A stretch of DNA of 64,000 nt from Enterobacter sp. RHBSTW-00994 (GCF_013782625.1 NZ_CP056199.1:3490588-3554587); one strand, 5' to 3'; positions 21,751 to 33,793 are shown, counted from the stretch's first letter. A program made the numbers and translations. Notes: generated by a model from the letters alone, not told the origin.

Positions 21751-22644
21751 TTAGTTTTCTAACGCTGCCCGTAAGAATCCGTGGTGCGCATCGAGTTTTG
21801 CTCTTGCTGCGGTGGCATCCAGCCCGCTTAAGATCATCAAAATTGCCGGTTTCACGTCGTGATCCGTTTGTGCAAGAACCCTTTCCGCGTCTTCCCGGCT
21901 CGCGCCAGTGGCTTCCACCACCATGCGGCACGCTCTGTCCACCAGCTTGATGTTAGTGGCTTTCATATCCACCATCAGGTTCTGATAGACCTTGCCAAAT
22001 TTCACCATCGCACCGGTTGAAATCATATTGAGAACCAGTTTTTGTGCCGTTCCTGATTTCAGGCGCGTCGAACCGGTAAGTGCTTCAGGTCCTACTACCG
22101 GAGAAATGGCGATATGTGCCACCTGCGCAATCGGTGACCCCGGATTACAGGAGATGGCTACAGTGGTACAACCGACCTGTTTAGCAAACGCCAGACCGCC
22201 AATGACATATGGCGTCCGCCCGGATGCAGCCAGACCGACAACAAGATCCTGCGATGTCAGGTTCAGATTTTTGAGGTCATCCTCACCCAACTGCTGGCTA
22301 TCTTCTGCGCCTTCAACAGCCTTCAGAAGCGCACCAGGACCGCCGGCAATCAGCCCAACGACCAGACCGTGCGGCACACCAAAGGTCGGAGGGCACTCTG
22401 ACGCGTCAAGCACGCCGAGTCGTCCACTGGTTCCCGCCCCCATATAGATAATGCGCCCACCCGCTTTTAGCGCCTCCGCTGCGGCATCGACCGCTTTTGC
22501 GACCTCAGGCAATGTCTCTTTCACTGCCTGCGCGACCAGCGTATCCTGTTGATTAAAACGGCTAACCAGCTCAAGCGTGGAGAGCGCATCCAGATCCATG
22601 GTGTGCGGGTTACGCGTTTCAGAAACAAGTGAACCAAGATTCAT
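21751..22644 (-). CDS. N-acetylmuramic acid 6-phosphate etherase (MurQ-like)
   Basis: 297 residues, SIS-domain etherase. Both catalytic glutamates of E. coli MurQ are conserved: E83 ([10 protein letters not shown]) and E114 ([10 protein letters not shown]), with the phosphate-binding GAGTSGRLG at 69-77. The family removes D-lactate from MurNAc-6-P to give GlcNAc-6-P. The sequence is clearly divergent from K-12 MurQ at the N-terminus ([13 protein letters not shown]), so it is likely a second MurQ clade. It starts the operon with the PTS gene 16 bases downstream; GAGGT precedes the ATG. YfhH is encoded divergently. Confidence 0.88.
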   Translation of the reverse strand: MNLGSLVSETRNPHTMDLDALSTLELVSRFNQQDTLVAQAVKETLPEVAKAVDAAAEALKAGGRIIYMGAGTSGRLGVLDASECPPTFGVPHGLVVGLIAGGPGALLKAVEGAEDSQQLGEDDLKNLNLTSQDLVVGLAASGRTPYVIGGLAFAKQVGCTTVAISCNPGSPIAQVAHIAISPVVGPEALTGSTRLKSGTAQKLVLNMISTGAMVKFGKVYQNLMVDMKATNIKLVDRACRMVVEATGASREDAERVLAQTDHDVKPAILMILSGLDATAARAKLDAHHGFLRAALEN

Positions 22645-22761
22645 TTTTTTACCTCAAGAATTTTTAATTCATAATAATCACACTATAATGGAATATAAAA
22701 TTCATTCAGGCGAGCAAATTTCTTTATTGCTGCGGTAATCACATTTTCGCCAGGAGACCGT
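22645..22761. promoter_or_regulatory. murQ-like/yfhH divergent control region with two matching palindromes
   Basis: GAATTTTTAATTC (22658-22670) and GAATATAAAATTC (22691-22703) are 13-bp palindromes differing from one another, in best orientation, at two positions, and both run into TTCAT. Their centres are 33 bp apart (three helical turns). A perfect TATAAT (22684-22689) lies between them for transcription toward yfhH. They are good candidates for operators of the adjacent RpiR-type regulator. Confidence 0.6.
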
Positions 22762-23610
22762 ATGAACTGTTTAATTCGCATTCGCCAGCGCTATGCAGGC
22801 TTTGCCCAGAGCGACAAAAAACTGGCGGACTTTCTGCTTTCGCAGCCAGATCATGCCCGACACCTTAGCTCTCAGCAGCTGGCAAGCGAGGCTGGAGTCA
22901 GCCAGTCCAGTGTGGTGAAATTCGCCCAAAAAATTGGCTTTAAAGGATTCCCCGCACTGAAATTGGCTATCAGTGAAGCGTTGGCAAGCAATCCCAACCC
23001 TCAGTCTATGCCGCTGCATAATCAGATTCGGGGTGATGATCCCATGCGTCTGGTGGGCGAAAAGCTCATTAAAGAAAATGTGGCCGCTATGCACGCCACA
23101 CTCGACGTGAACAGTGAAGAGAAATTACTGGAAAGCGTGGCAATGTTGCGCGCCGCTCGGCGGATTATCTTGACAGGTATTGGAGCGTCAGGCCTGGTGG
23201 CACGTAATTTTGGCTGGAAGCTGACCAAAATTGGCTATAACGCGGTTGTCGAACATGACATGCATGCGTTGTTATCCACTGTGCAGGCGATGGATCCTGA
23301 CGATCTGCTGCTGCCCATTTCATATTCCGGCGAGCGCCGCGAGATCAATCTTGCGACAGATGAAGCCCTGCGTGTAGGCGGGAAAATTCTGGCCATCACC
23401 GGTTTTACCCCTAATGCTCTGCAACAGAGAGCAACCCGCTGTCTGTACACCATTGCGGAAGAACAGGCCACGCGCAGCGCTGCTATTTCATCCACCAGTG
23501 CACAGATGATGCTCACCGATCTACTGTTTATGGCACTCGTTCAGCAAGATCTTGAACATGCGCCAGAGCGCATTCGTCACAGTGAGGAGCTGGTAAAAAA
23601 ACTGGTCTGA
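22762..23610 (+). CDS. yfhH: RpiR-family transcriptional regulator YfhH
   Basis: 282 residues, the E. coli YfhH length and sequence type. The N-terminal RpiR helix-turn-helix (about 1-77; SSQQLASEAGVSQSSVVKFAQ) is followed by a C-terminal SIS sugar-phosphate-binding domain (about 125-265; ILTGIGASGLVARNF, then PISYSGERREI). RpiR regulators of this type, such as MurR, bind amino-sugar phosphates. Here it is divergent from a murQ-like/PTS operon, its most likely target. In K-12 yfhH has no such neighbour and no settled function. Confidence 0.94.
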   Translation: MNCLIRIRQRYAGFAQSDKKLADFLLSQPDHARHLSSQQLASEAGVSQSSVVKFAQKIGFKGFPALKLAISEALASNPNPQSMPLHNQIRGDDPMRLVGEKLIKENVAAMHATLDVNSEEKLLESVAMLRAARRIILTGIGASGLVARNFGWKLTKIGYNAVVEHDMHALLSTVQAMDPDDLLLPISYSGERREINLATDEALRVGGKILAITGFTPNALQQRATRCLYTIAEEQATRSAAISSTSAQMMLTDLLFMALVQQDLEHAPERIRHSEELVKKLV

Positions 23611-23621
23611 ACAGGGAATGA

Positions 23622-24303
<682 letters not shown>

Positions 24304-24304
<1 letters not shown>

Positions 24305-25035
24305 TACTTACGTGCTTCCAGCATCAGGCGTTTCATTTCAGCAACCGCCTCTTTAAGGCCACTTATTACCGCACGCCCCATAATCGCATGACCAATGTTC
24401 AGTTCATGCATCTCTGGTAGCGCGGCGACAGGTTTGACGTTGTGGTATGTCAGGCCGTGCCCGGCATTCACCTTCAGACCGAGGCTTGCGGCATAGGTTG
24501 CAGCTTTAGCGATACGCTCCAGTTCTTTTGCCTGGCTGGCATCATCCTTTGCATCGGCATAGCAACCCGTGTGGATTTCAATGTACGGTGCGCCCACTTC
24601 TGCAGCCGCTTTGATCTGCTCGGAATCGGCATCAATAAACAGGGAAACCAGAATGCCTGCATCGGCCAGACGTTTGCAGGCATCGCGCATTTTATCGCGT
24701 TGCCCGGCCACATCCAGACCGCCTTCAGTGGTCACTTCCTGACGCTTTTCTGGCACCAGGCAGCAAAAATGCGGTTTGGTTTCACAGGCAATCCCCAGCA
24801 TCTCTTCGGTGACGGCCATTTCCAGGTTCATGCGAGTATCCAGCGTCTGACGCAGAATACGGACATCGCGGTCGGTGATATGGCGGCGATCTTCGCGCAG
24901 GTGAACAGTAATGCCGTCGGCGCCAGCCTGCTCCGCGATAAACGCCGCCTGAACCGGATCAGGATAAGCAGTGCCGCGCGCATTACGCAGCGTGGCAATA
25001 TGATCAATGTTGACGCCTAACAGTAATTCAGCCAT
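24304..25035 (-). CDS. pdxJ: Pyridoxine 5'-phosphate synthase PdxJ
   Basis: 243 residues, an (alpha/beta)8 barrel enzyme. The N-terminal [19 protein letters not shown] and the internal [16 protein letters not shown] are family signatures. It condenses deoxyxylulose-5-phosphate with 3-amino-1-hydroxyacetone phosphate to give pyridoxine phosphate. It lies in the rnc-era-recO-pdxJ-acpS series with 32 bases between it and recO. Confidence 0.98.
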
Positions 25036-25067
25036 GACAATCCTCGGTTTTCTTGTGTTTCTACGAT

Positions 25068-25775
25068 CTAACGTTTCGGCATAAACTGCCTAAATAATTC
25101 GCGGCTCTTTAAGGGCTTGCCACCAAGATACGGCTTGAGTGCAATTCGGGTAAAGCGTTTTGCCGCTCTCAGGGTATCGACGTCAGGAAACTCTCGCTCA
25201 TACAACGCCCTAAGCTGTCGCCCGGTAAACGTACTGTTATCGATAACGATACTGGCGATAAAGCCCTTTTCCTCGCGATAACGGTAAGTCATGGTGTCAT
25301 CAACCGGTTCGCCGCTACCCGCACAATGCAGAAAATCAACGCCGTATCCCAAATGCCCCAGTAAGGCCAGTTCGAAACGCCGTAGAGCAGGTTCAGGCGT
25401 GCCTGTTGCACCCGCCAGAGCCTGGATACAATGCAGATAATCGAAAAAAAGTTCAGAGAAGCGGGTCTCATGTTCAAGAACGCGTGAAATGAGCTCATTG
25501 ACATACAGACCGCTGTAAAGCGTGATACCAGAAAGGGGGAGTGCAAGAGAAACCGCTTCGGCACTGCGCAACGTTTTAACTTCTCCGCGACCGCCAAAGC
25601 GAACCAGCAGCGGAGTGAAAGGTTGTAATGCCCCCTTCAGGTTAGAACGTTTGGAACGTGCGCCTTTAGCAACAAGGCGCACGCGACCTGACTCTTCCGT
25701 GAAGACATCCAGCATAAGGCTGGTTTCGCTCCAGGGACGACTATGCAATACAAAGGCGCGCTGCCATCCTTCCAT
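25068..25775 (-). CDS. recO: DNA repair protein RecO
   Basis: 235 residues from the second ATG ([15 protein letters not shown]), the usual start; the ATG one codon earlier is equally placed. The N-terminal OB fold and the helical C-terminal domain are intact, but the protein ends at FRQFMPKR, without the short extra tail of K-12 RecO (242). RecO with RecR loads RecA on SSB-coated gaps. A palindromic repeat lies between era and recO in the co-transcribed region. Confidence 0.96.
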   Translation of the reverse strand: MEGWQRAFVLHSRPWSETSLMLDVFTEESGRVRLVAKGARSKRSNLKGALQPFTPLLVRFGGRGEVKTLRSAEAVSLALPLSGITLYSGLYVNELISRVLEHETRFSELFFDYLHCIQALAGATGTPEPALRRFELALLGHLGYGVDFLHCAGSGEPVDDTMTYRYREEKGFIASIVIDNSTFTGRQLRALYEREFPDVDTLRAAKRFTRIALKPYLGGKPLKSRELFRQFMPKR

Positions 25776-25787
25776 CATACTCGTCGT

Positions 25788-25890
25788 CTTTCAAGTTGCA
25801 GGTGCGTTGTCTGTGCCCGTGCACCCCACTCACTTACTGAAGTAAGCTCCCGGGGATTCGCGGCCTTGCCGCCTTCCTGCACCTCGAAAG
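25788..25890. repeat. Enterobacterial palindromic intergenic repeat inside the era-recO junction
   Basis: CTTTCAAGTTGCAGG at the left end pairs with CCTGCACCTCGAAAG at the right end (13 of 15), and the centre has its own hairpin, CTTACTGAAGTAAG, flanked by CCCC and GGGG. The whole element is about 103 bases and resembles the dispersed palindromic repeats of this type in enterobacteria. In the rnc-era-recO transcript it would fold into a long stem between era and recO. Confidence 0.75.
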
Positions 25891-25906
25891 CCATAGAGCA
25901 TGAAAA

Positions 25907-27591
<1,685 letters not shown>

Positions 27592-27668
27592 TTAAACTTC
27601 GGGGGAATATTCTATACACAACGACAAGGGATGTCGTTAGTTCGAAGAGATTTATCACTTAAATAATT

Positions 27669-27698
27669 CGCGTAGCCGCCAATAAGCGCAGCTACGCG
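27669..27698 (-). other. Hairpin between lepB and rnc
   Basis: CGCGTAGC and GCTACGCG form an 8-bp perfect stem with a 14-base loop just after the lepB stop. No T-run follows, so it may be an attenuating or stabilising stem between lepB and rnc. Confidence 0.45.
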
Positions 27699-27713
27699 TT
27701 CATTTATTGAGAA

Positions 27714-28688
27714 TTAATGGATTCCGCCAATGCGATTTAAGCGAACACCGGTCGGCCATTCGCCTTCCTGTTTCTCAAAACTCATCCAGATTCCGGTTGC
27801 TTTGCCTACCAGATTCGCTTCCGGCACAAATCCCCAGTAACGGCTGTCCGCAGAATTATCACGATTATCACCCATCATGAAGTAGTGTCCTGGCGGTACG
27901 ATCCAGGTTGCCAGTTGCTGACCCTGTTGCTGGTAATACATCCCCAGTTGGTCCTGTGCAATCGGTACGGTCAGAATACGGTGAGTCACATCTCCCAACG
28001 TCTCTTTGCGCTCGACCAGGCGAATACCGTTTTCTTTGGTTTCACCTTTCGGTACCTGGAAGAAGCCGCTGGTCGCTTCCCCGCCATTACGGCGAGCAAA
28101 GGTCTGCACAAAATCACTCGGTTCAACGTTCGAGTAAGTGATTGGCAACGCGTTTTCACATGCGGTTCCGGAACTGCAGCCCGGCTGAACAGTGACTTCC
28201 TTCGCAACCGGATCATAAGTGACTTTATCGCCCGGCAGACCTACCGCACGCTTGATATAATCAAGACGCGGATCTTCCGGATATTTAAAGACCACAACAT
28301 CGCCGCGTTTTGGGTGACCCGTTTCAATCAGTGTTTTCTGGTAGATCGGATCTTTAATGCCATAGGCAAATTTCTCAACCAGAATAAAATCACCAATTAA
28401 CAGCGTTGGCATCATTGAACCCGATGGGATCTGGAAAGGTTCGTAAATAAACGAACGTACCACCAGAACTATCGCCAATACCGGGAACACTGAAGCACCC
28501 GTCTCCAGCCAACCCGGCTTTGGACCCACTTTCTTCAGCGTTTTTTTATCCAGTTGATCGCCAGTGGCTGCCTGCGCGGCAGCCTGACGCTCACGACGTT
28601 TCGGGGCGAAAATAAACGAATCCAGACACCACAACAGACCCGTCACCAGCGTCGCGATGACCAGGATCAGGGCAAACATGTTCGCCAT
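27714..28688 (-). CDS. lepB: Signal peptidase I, LepB
   Basis: 324 residues, as in E. coli. Two N-terminal membrane spans (about 4-22 and 62-77) are followed by the periplasmic catalytic domain with Ser91 (PSGSMMPTL) and Lys146 (DYIKRAVGLPGD), the known catalytic dyad, and GDNRDNSADSRYWG. It removes signal peptides from exported proteins and is essential. It lies 16 bases after lepA in a lepA-lepB operon. Confidence 0.99.
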   Translation of the reverse strand: MANMFALILVIATLVTGLLWCLDSFIFAPKRRERQAAAQAATGDQLDKKTLKKVGPKPGWLETGASVFPVLAIVLVVRSFIYEPFQIPSGSMMPTLLIGDFILVEKFAYGIKDPIYQKTLIETGHPKRGDVVVFKYPEDPRLDYIKRAVGLPGDKVTYDPVAKEVTVQPGCSSGTACENALPITYSNVEPSDFVQTFARRNGGEATSGFFQVPKGETKENGIRLVERKETLGDVTHRILTVPIAQDQLGMYYQQQGQQLATWIVPPGHYFMMGDNRDNSADSRYWGFVPEANLVGKATGIWMSFEKQEGEWPTGVRLNRIGGIH

Positions 28689-28704
28689 GACAACTCCTTA
28701 AGGA

Positions 28705-30504
28705 TTATTTGCCGTCTTTACCTACATGCAGAATGGCGAGGAACGCTTCCTGCGGCAGTTCAACGTTGCCGACCTGCTTCATGCGTTTCTTACCATCTTT
28801 CTGCTTCTGCAGCAGTTTTTTCTTACGGCTGACGTCACCGCCATAGCATTTCGCCAGAACGTTTTTACGCAGCTGTTTTACCGTTGAGCGAGCAATGATG
28901 TGGTTGCCAATCGCCGCCTGAATTGCGATATCGAACTGCTGACGCGGGATCAGCTCTTTCATCTTCTCAACCAACTCACGGCCACGGTATGGTGCGTTAT
29001 CATTGTGGGTGATCAGCGCTAATGCATCGACGCGATCGCCGTTAATCAACACATCCACACGCACCATGTTGGAGGCCTGGAAGCGTTTGAAGTTGTAATC
29101 CAGCGATGCATAACCGCGCGAGGTTGATTTCAGACGGTCGAAGAAGTCAAGAACCACTTCTGCCATCGGAATTTCATAGGTCAGCGCAACCTGGTTACCG
29201 TGGTAAACCATGTTGGTCTGTACGCCACGTTTTTCGATGCACAGAGTGATCACGTTGCCCAGGAATTCCTGTGGCAGGAGCATATGACACTCGGCAATAG
29301 GCTCACGCAGCTCAGCAATATTATTCAGTGGTGGCAGCTTGGATGGGCTATCGACGTACACAATTTCATTGTTGGTCGTCTGCACTTCATACACTACGGT
29401 CGGCGCTGTCGTGATCAAATCCAGATCGTATTCACGCTCCAGACGTTCCTGAATGATCTCCATATGCAGCAGACCAAGGAAGCCACAGCGGAAGCCGAAG
29501 CCCAGCGCCGTTGAACTTTCTGGTTCGTAGAATAGAGAGGCATCGTTCAGGCTCAGCTTGCCGAGTGCATCACGGAAGTTTTCATAATCGTCAGAGCTAA
29601 CCGGGAACAGACCAGCATAAACCTGAGGCTTCACTTTTTTGAAACCAGGCAGTGCTTTATCCGCTGGGTTACGGGCCAGCGTCAGGGTATCCCCCACTGG
29701 AGCACCCAGGATGTCTTTGATCGCACAAACCAACCAGCCAACCTCACCGCATTTCAATTCGGTACGGTCAACCTGCTTCGGCGTGAAGATCCCCAGACGG
29801 TCAGCGTTATACACCTGTCCGGTACTCATCACTTTGATTTTATCGCCTTTACGCATCGTGCCATTTTTAATACGAACCAGCGACACAACACCCAGGTAGT
29901 TATCAAACCAGGAGTCGATGATCAGCGCCTGTAACGGCGCGTCGGGATCACCCTCTGGTGCTGGAATATCACGCACCAGACGTTCCAGTACATCAGGAAC
30001 ACCAACACCCGTTTTCGCCGAGCAACGTACAGCATCAGTAGCATCGATGCCGACAATATCTTCAATTTCTTCGGCAACACGTTCCGGATCGGCTGCAGGC
30101 AGGTCGATTTTATTCAGTACGGGCACGACTTCGAGATCCATCTCCATCGCGGTATAGCAGTTTGCCAGGGTCTGCGCTTCTACGCCTTGCCCGGCATCAA
30201 CCACCAGCAGCGCGCCTTCGCAGGCCGCAAGCGAGCGGGAAACTTCATAAGAGAAGTCAACGTGGCCTGGGGTGTCGATAAAGTTCAGTTGATAGGTTTC
30301 ACCATCTGCCGCTTTGTAATCAAGCGTGACGCTCTGAGCTTTAATGGTAATACCACGTTCGCGTTCCAGGTCCATGGAGTCCAGAACCTGGGCTTCCATT
30401 TCACGATCAGACAGGCCACCGCAAATCTGGATAATACGGTCAGACAGCGTCGACTTACCGTGGTCAATGTGAGCAATGATCGAAAAGTTACGTATGTTCT
30501 TCAT
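28705..30504 (-). CDS. lepA: Elongation factor 4, LepA
   Basis: 599 residues. The GTPase has [17 protein letters not shown] and NKIDLP; EF-G-like domains and the unique LepA C-terminal domain ([20 protein letters not shown]) are complete. LepA is a ribosome-associated GTPase affecting initiation and 30S biogenesis. The upstream 186 bases hold its promoter region and the rseC terminator. Confidence 0.98.
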   Translation of the reverse strand: MKNIRNFSIIAHIDHGKSTLSDRIIQICGGLSDREMEAQVLDSMDLERERGITIKAQSVTLDYKAADGETYQLNFIDTPGHVDFSYEVSRSLAACEGALLVVDAGQGVEAQTLANCYTAMEMDLEVVPVLNKIDLPAADPERVAEEIEDIVGIDATDAVRCSAKTGVGVPDVLERLVRDIPAPEGDPDAPLQALIIDSWFDNYLGVVSLVRIKNGTMRKGDKIKVMSTGQVYNADRLGIFTPKQVDRTELKCGEVGWLVCAIKDILGAPVGDTLTLARNPADKALPGFKKVKPQVYAGLFPVSSDDYENFRDALGKLSLNDASLFYEPESSTALGFGFRCGFLGLLHMEIIQERLEREYDLDLITTAPTVVYEVQTTNNEIVYVDSPSKLPPLNNIAELREPIAECHMLLPQEFLGNVITLCIEKRGVQTNMVYHGNQVALTYEIPMAEVVLDFFDRLKSTSRGYASLDYNFKRFQASNMVRVDVLINGDRVDALALITHNDNAPYRGRELVEKMKELIPRQQFDIAIQAAIGNHIIARSTVKQLRKNVLAKCYGGDVSRKKKLLQKQKDGKKRMKQVGNVELPQEAFLAILHVGKDGK

Positions 30505-30677
30505 ATAGTTAAATAATTATGCCTTACGAATTCCTGGAGGCCGCTGTTCTTAGCCTGACGTTTTTCAGTGCGAAAACGCAGCATTCTACACTACATCCCT
30601 GTAACCAGGAAATGCTCTTAGAGCCAAGCATAGCGTGAGGAAAGCGTGTTTTCTTTTTTGAGATGTAAAAAATGATA

Positions 30678-30701
30678 AAGCCCGAAGAAATTATCGGGCT
30701 T
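30678..30701 (-). terminator. Terminator of the rpoE-rseABC operon
   Basis: On the minus strand AAGCCCGA and TCGGGCTT form an 8-bp stem followed by TATCATTTTTT, immediately overlapping the end of rseC. Confidence 0.85.
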
Positions 30702-31167
30702 CGGAAGAGAGCGTTTCAACGCGAAGCTGGTCTGGTGCGAGTGCAACACTCAGAATGATGGGTTGCCATTCTTCGCGAGCGGCAAGCTTATGGGAAAAAC
30801 CACGAGCCAGCCAAAAACCGCCCACTCCACCCAATACTGCACCACTCATCGCCGCAAGGTCCGTACCAAAAAGCATCTGGAATATCCCGCCCATGGCGAA
30901 CAATCCCACAAGCGGAGAAAGATAAACCAGCATTGCAGAACCCAGCAAACTTCCTTCTGCAATACCCAGTTCGACTTTCTGCCCCTCAACCAGCGGCTGT
31001 TCGCTCGGAACTGAAATGGTGTGCGTCGTTTGTGGCCCTAACTTATTCAGCACACGGCTCCCGCATCCAGCTTTGGAAGCGCAACTGTTACATGAGGCTT
31101 TCACATCACAGCTGACCAGTGCAACACCATCCCGCCATGACACAACGGTAGCCCACTCTTTAATCAT
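30691..31167 (-). CDS. rseC: SoxR-reducing system / sigma-E factor protein RseC
   Basis: 158 residues with four N-terminal cysteines (CDVKASCNSCASKAGC) and two adjacent membrane spans (about 75-95 and 100-120). RseC is part of the rseCBA operon; in E. coli it is linked to SoxR reduction and to thiamine synthesis in Salmonella, not clearly to sigma-E control. It starts in an ATGA overlap with the rseB stop. Confidence 0.95.
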   Translation of the reverse strand: MIKEWATVVSWRDGVALVSCDVKASCNSCASKAGCGSRVLNKLGPQTTHTISVPSEQPLVEGQKVELGIAEGSLLGSAMLVYLSPLVGLFAMGGIFQMLFGTDLAAMSGAVLGGVGGFWLARGFSHKLAAREEWQPIILSVALAPDQLRVETLSSEAR

Positions 31168-32117
31168 TGTGCTGCCCTGAATTTAATGCTGTCTGCAATA
31201 CGCTTCGCTGTTTGCGGAGGAAGTTCACCCACGACAGTGATCTCTGCGTTATCACGTACTGTCGTACTCACCGTCCGACGTCCGGTTCGCAGCATTTGCT
31301 CAGAACTGTTCGCGGTTGCGCGGTTGATGTTCACTGAGAAACTGAACAGTCCGTCAGAATAGAGACGTGACTCAACTGGTGTTTCAATAGTGGGTAATTG
31401 ACGACGACTGCTGGAAACTTCGCTAAAACCTTGTGGGATCCAGGATGGGACCCACTTAAAATTAACGGGATCACCTGCAGGAACAGACAAAAGCGGAGGC
31501 AGGCTGGCTTTGGCCAGCTTCTGCATGCTGTTGCCCACTTGATTATTAACGTTAAAGGAGATCACGCGGAACTGCTCCAGCGTCTCACCATCACGATCGA
31601 GTAAATCGACACGCATGGGAAGCTTAGTTTCTGCATCCATCCAGACAATATAGCTGTAACGCGTACCATCTCTGGCAACGACACGCAGCACTTCACACAA
31701 TCTGTCTGCAATCCGCGTGCGACCTACTGAGATAAAATCATAGTAAGGCGCAAGACGCTTAAAATCGGTATAGATAAGCGATGGAAGGGAATCAACGATG
31801 TAGTCGCCATTTAACGTGAAGGGCTCAAGGCCTGGTTCAAAATAGCTTATTTCGTTACCACGCTGAACAACTTCACGGCGTGGGCCATCCATCTGTAACA
31901 GCTGGGCTAGTGGCTGATTATCAAGACGGGCATGGCGGTAGCGTAACGACTCTACACCCTGCTTGTTGATGCTGATAAAAGCCAATTCGTAATTGAGTGA
32001 CTGGCTGGCCTGATTCATTTGCTGCAACAACGCCCCGGACGAAACATCAGCCGAGGCGTTGACAGAGAAGAACAGGCTACCCGCCATCAGAGACATGGCG
32101 AACCAAAGTTGCTTCAT
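31164..32117 (-). CDS. rseB: Sigma-E regulator RseB
   Basis: 317 residues with a signal peptide (LWFAMSLMAGSLFFSVNASA) and a two-domain periplasmic protein. It binds RseA and shields it from DegS; lipopolysaccharide or off-pathway lipids release it. Its ATG overlaps the rseA stop in TAATG, so synthesis is coupled to RseA. Confidence 0.97.
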   Translation of the reverse strand: MKQLWFAMSLMAGSLFFSVNASADVSSGALLQQMNQASQSLNYELAFISINKQGVESLRYRHARLDNQPLAQLLQMDGPRREVVQRGNEISYFEPGLEPFTLNGDYIVDSLPSLIYTDFKRLAPYYDFISVGRTRIADRLCEVLRVVARDGTRYSYIVWMDAETKLPMRVDLLDRDGETLEQFRVISFNVNNQVGNSMQKLAKASLPPLLSVPAGDPVNFKWVPSWIPQGFSEVSSSRRQLPTIETPVESRLYSDGLFSFSVNINRATANSSEQMLRTGRRTVSTTVRDNAEITVVGELPPQTAKRIADSIKFRAAQ

Positions 32118-32767
32118 TACTGCGATTGCGTTCCTAAAGTTTGGTTTCCGGGCACTTGCACTGCAGCTTGCTGAGTCTGTGCCTGCTCAAACTGAAGCTG
32201 TTCCGAGTGCAGGCGACGCTGCAACTCATAATCCTGCAACATCGCATTAATGCGACGGCGCTGCTCTTGTACCTGCTGTTGTTGACCGCCGCTTGCCGAC
32301 GCATCTGCTGGTACACCCAGGCTTACCGGGCTGGCTTTGCCCATCATCGGCAGTGTATTAAACACCGGCGCTTCAGGCTGCTGATTAACTTCAGACTGAG
32401 TATTATAGTGCTGGACGCCAACGATAACTGCAAGCGATACGCATGCAGCGACCCCCATTTGGGTGAGTTGACTTGCCCACGGACGCATTTTCTTCCAGAA
32501 CGGCATTTTCTGCCACTGGTGAGGTGCGGGTTGAGCTTCAGGAATCAGCGAAGAGGTCTGATGAACAGGCTCATTCTCAATCGCCGCCATTACGCGTGCT
32601 GAGATATCGAAATGGAGAACCTCGCCGGTATCACCCCGTAAGGTGTCACGGATGAGATGATAGCTCTCCCAGGTCTCTTGCATTTCGGGAGAATGAGACA
32701 ACTCATTGAGCAGCTCACTGTCCAGCGTTTCACCATCCATTAAAGCGGAAAGTTTTTCTTTCTGCAT
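32117..32767 (-). CDS. rseA: Anti-sigma-E factor RseA
   Basis: 216 residues from the ATG at 32767 (MQKEKLSALMDG), as in E. coli. The N-terminal cytoplasmic domain holds sigma-E, a single membrane span lies at about 101-118 (MGVAACVSLAVIVGVQHY), and the C-terminal periplasmic part binds RseB. Proteolysis by DegS and RseP frees sigma-E. The open frame extends 27 codons further into rpoE but the standard start is clear. Confidence 0.98.
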   Translation of the reverse strand: MQKEKLSALMDGETLDSELLNELSHSPEMQETWESYHLIRDTLRGDTGEVLHFDISARVMAAIENEPVHQTSSLIPEAQPAPHQWQKMPFWKKMRPWASQLTQMGVAACVSLAVIVGVQHYNTQSEVNQQPEAPVFNTLPMMGKASPVSLGVPADASASGGQQQQVQEQRRRINAMLQDYELQRRLHSEQLQFEQAQTQQAAVQVPGNQTLGTQSQ

Positions 32768-32798
32768 GCCTAATACCTTTTCCAGTATCCCGCTATCG

Positions 32799-33374
32799 TC
32801 AACGCCTGATAAGCGGTTGAACTTTATTATCAATAGCCTCGCGCGCACGGAAAATTCGCGAACGAACCGTACCGACCGGACAATCCATGATAGCGGCTAT
32901 CTCTTCATAGCTCAGGCCATCAAGCTCCCGTAACGTAATTGCCATGCGTAAATCTTCCGGGAGCGACTCGATCGTGCGAAAAACTATTTGTCTCAGTTCT
33001 TCTGACAACATTAAGTTCTCAGGGTTCGAAATTTCTTTCAGTGCACCGCCACTTTCGAAGTTTTCGGCTTCGATTGCATCCACATCACTTGACGGTGGAC
33101 GACGCCCCTGAGCGACCAGATAATTCTTTGCTGTATTTACCGCAATGCGATACAGCCAGGTATAAAAAGCACTATCTCCCCGGAACGAATCCAGCGCACG
33201 ATAGGCCTTAATAAAAGACTCTTGTACGACATCAGGGACATCCCCTGATGGTACATAACGGGATACCAGACTCGCCACTTTATGCTGGTAGCGTACCACC
33301 AGTAAGTTAAAGGCTTTCTGATCTCCCTTCTGGACCCGTTCAACCAGGACCTGGTCCGTTAACTGCTCGCTCAT
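32799..33374 (-). CDS. rpoE: RNA polymerase sigma-E factor RpoE
   Basis: 191 residues from the ATG at 33374 (MSEQLTDQVLVERVQ). ECF sigma regions 2 (VQESFIKAYRALDSFRG) and 4 (LDGLSYEEIAAIMDCPVGTVRSRI) are intact. It directs the envelope-stress response. The ATG overlaps the stop of the upstream rseD ORF in ATGA, so rpoE translation is coupled to rseD; this coupling is known in E. coli. 31 bases separate it from rseA. Confidence 0.99.
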   Translation of the reverse strand: MSEQLTDQVLVERVQKGDQKAFNLLVVRYQHKVASLVSRYVPSGDVPDVVQESFIKAYRALDSFRGDSAFYTWLYRIAVNTAKNYLVAQGRRPPSSDVDAIEAENFESGGALKEISNPENLMLSEELRQIVFRTIESLPEDLRMAITLRELDGLSYEEIAAIMDCPVGTVRSRIFRAREAIDNKVQPLIRR

Positions 33375-33538
33375 CCGAGGTAAAGTCTCCCCAAACCTAA
33401 ATTCCACGCGTTATCGAAACGCCACTCTAAAAACATTGCACTTTGAGCAAGCACCGACTTAGAGTGTCTGTTCTTCAATAAGTTCCGCCACGCATTTGTT
33501 TTTGTTAACCGTGCCGCAGACTGTTCATTTTCTCTCAT
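33371..33538 (-). CDS. rseD: rpoE leader peptide RseD
   Basis: 55 codons from the ATG at 33538 (MRENEQSAARLTKTNAWRNL), very basic, whose stop TGA overlaps the rpoE ATG. E. coli has an rseD leader ORF of about 51 codons in the same place that couples rpoE translation. The exact start is uncertain: an ATG 15 codons further upstream is in frame, and the ribosome site before 33538 is weak. The peptide itself may have no function. Confidence 0.75.
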   Translation of the reverse strand: MRENEQSAARLTKTNAWRNLLKNRHSKSVLAQSAMFLEWRFDNAWNLGLGRLYLG

Positions 33539-33775
33539 TATAAGTCTGTTCACGATACGTACCCACTTTCTCTTAAGACACAACTCATATACCGCCAGCA
33601 GAGTAACGCAACACAGGCTTTATTTCATCACAAAATCTGAAGCTAACGATCTGCTTCGCAAAATATTTTCGTTCATTTACCCCTTTTTTACTTTTGCTAT
33701 CGCGTTTAGTCACCTCAACACCACTCAAAAAAAACGTGCGATATCTCCCAGTCAGGTGCTATTCTGGCCAAACAC

Positions 33776-33793
33776 TGTTTAGTAAATTAAACA
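33776..33793 (+). promoter_or_regulatory. NadR box upstream of nadB
   Basis: TGTTTA-GTAAAT-TAAACA is an exact match to TGTTTA-N6-TAAACA, the NadR (NAD repressor) operator, and ends seven bases before the nadB ATG, where it should block initiation. Confidence 0.9.
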
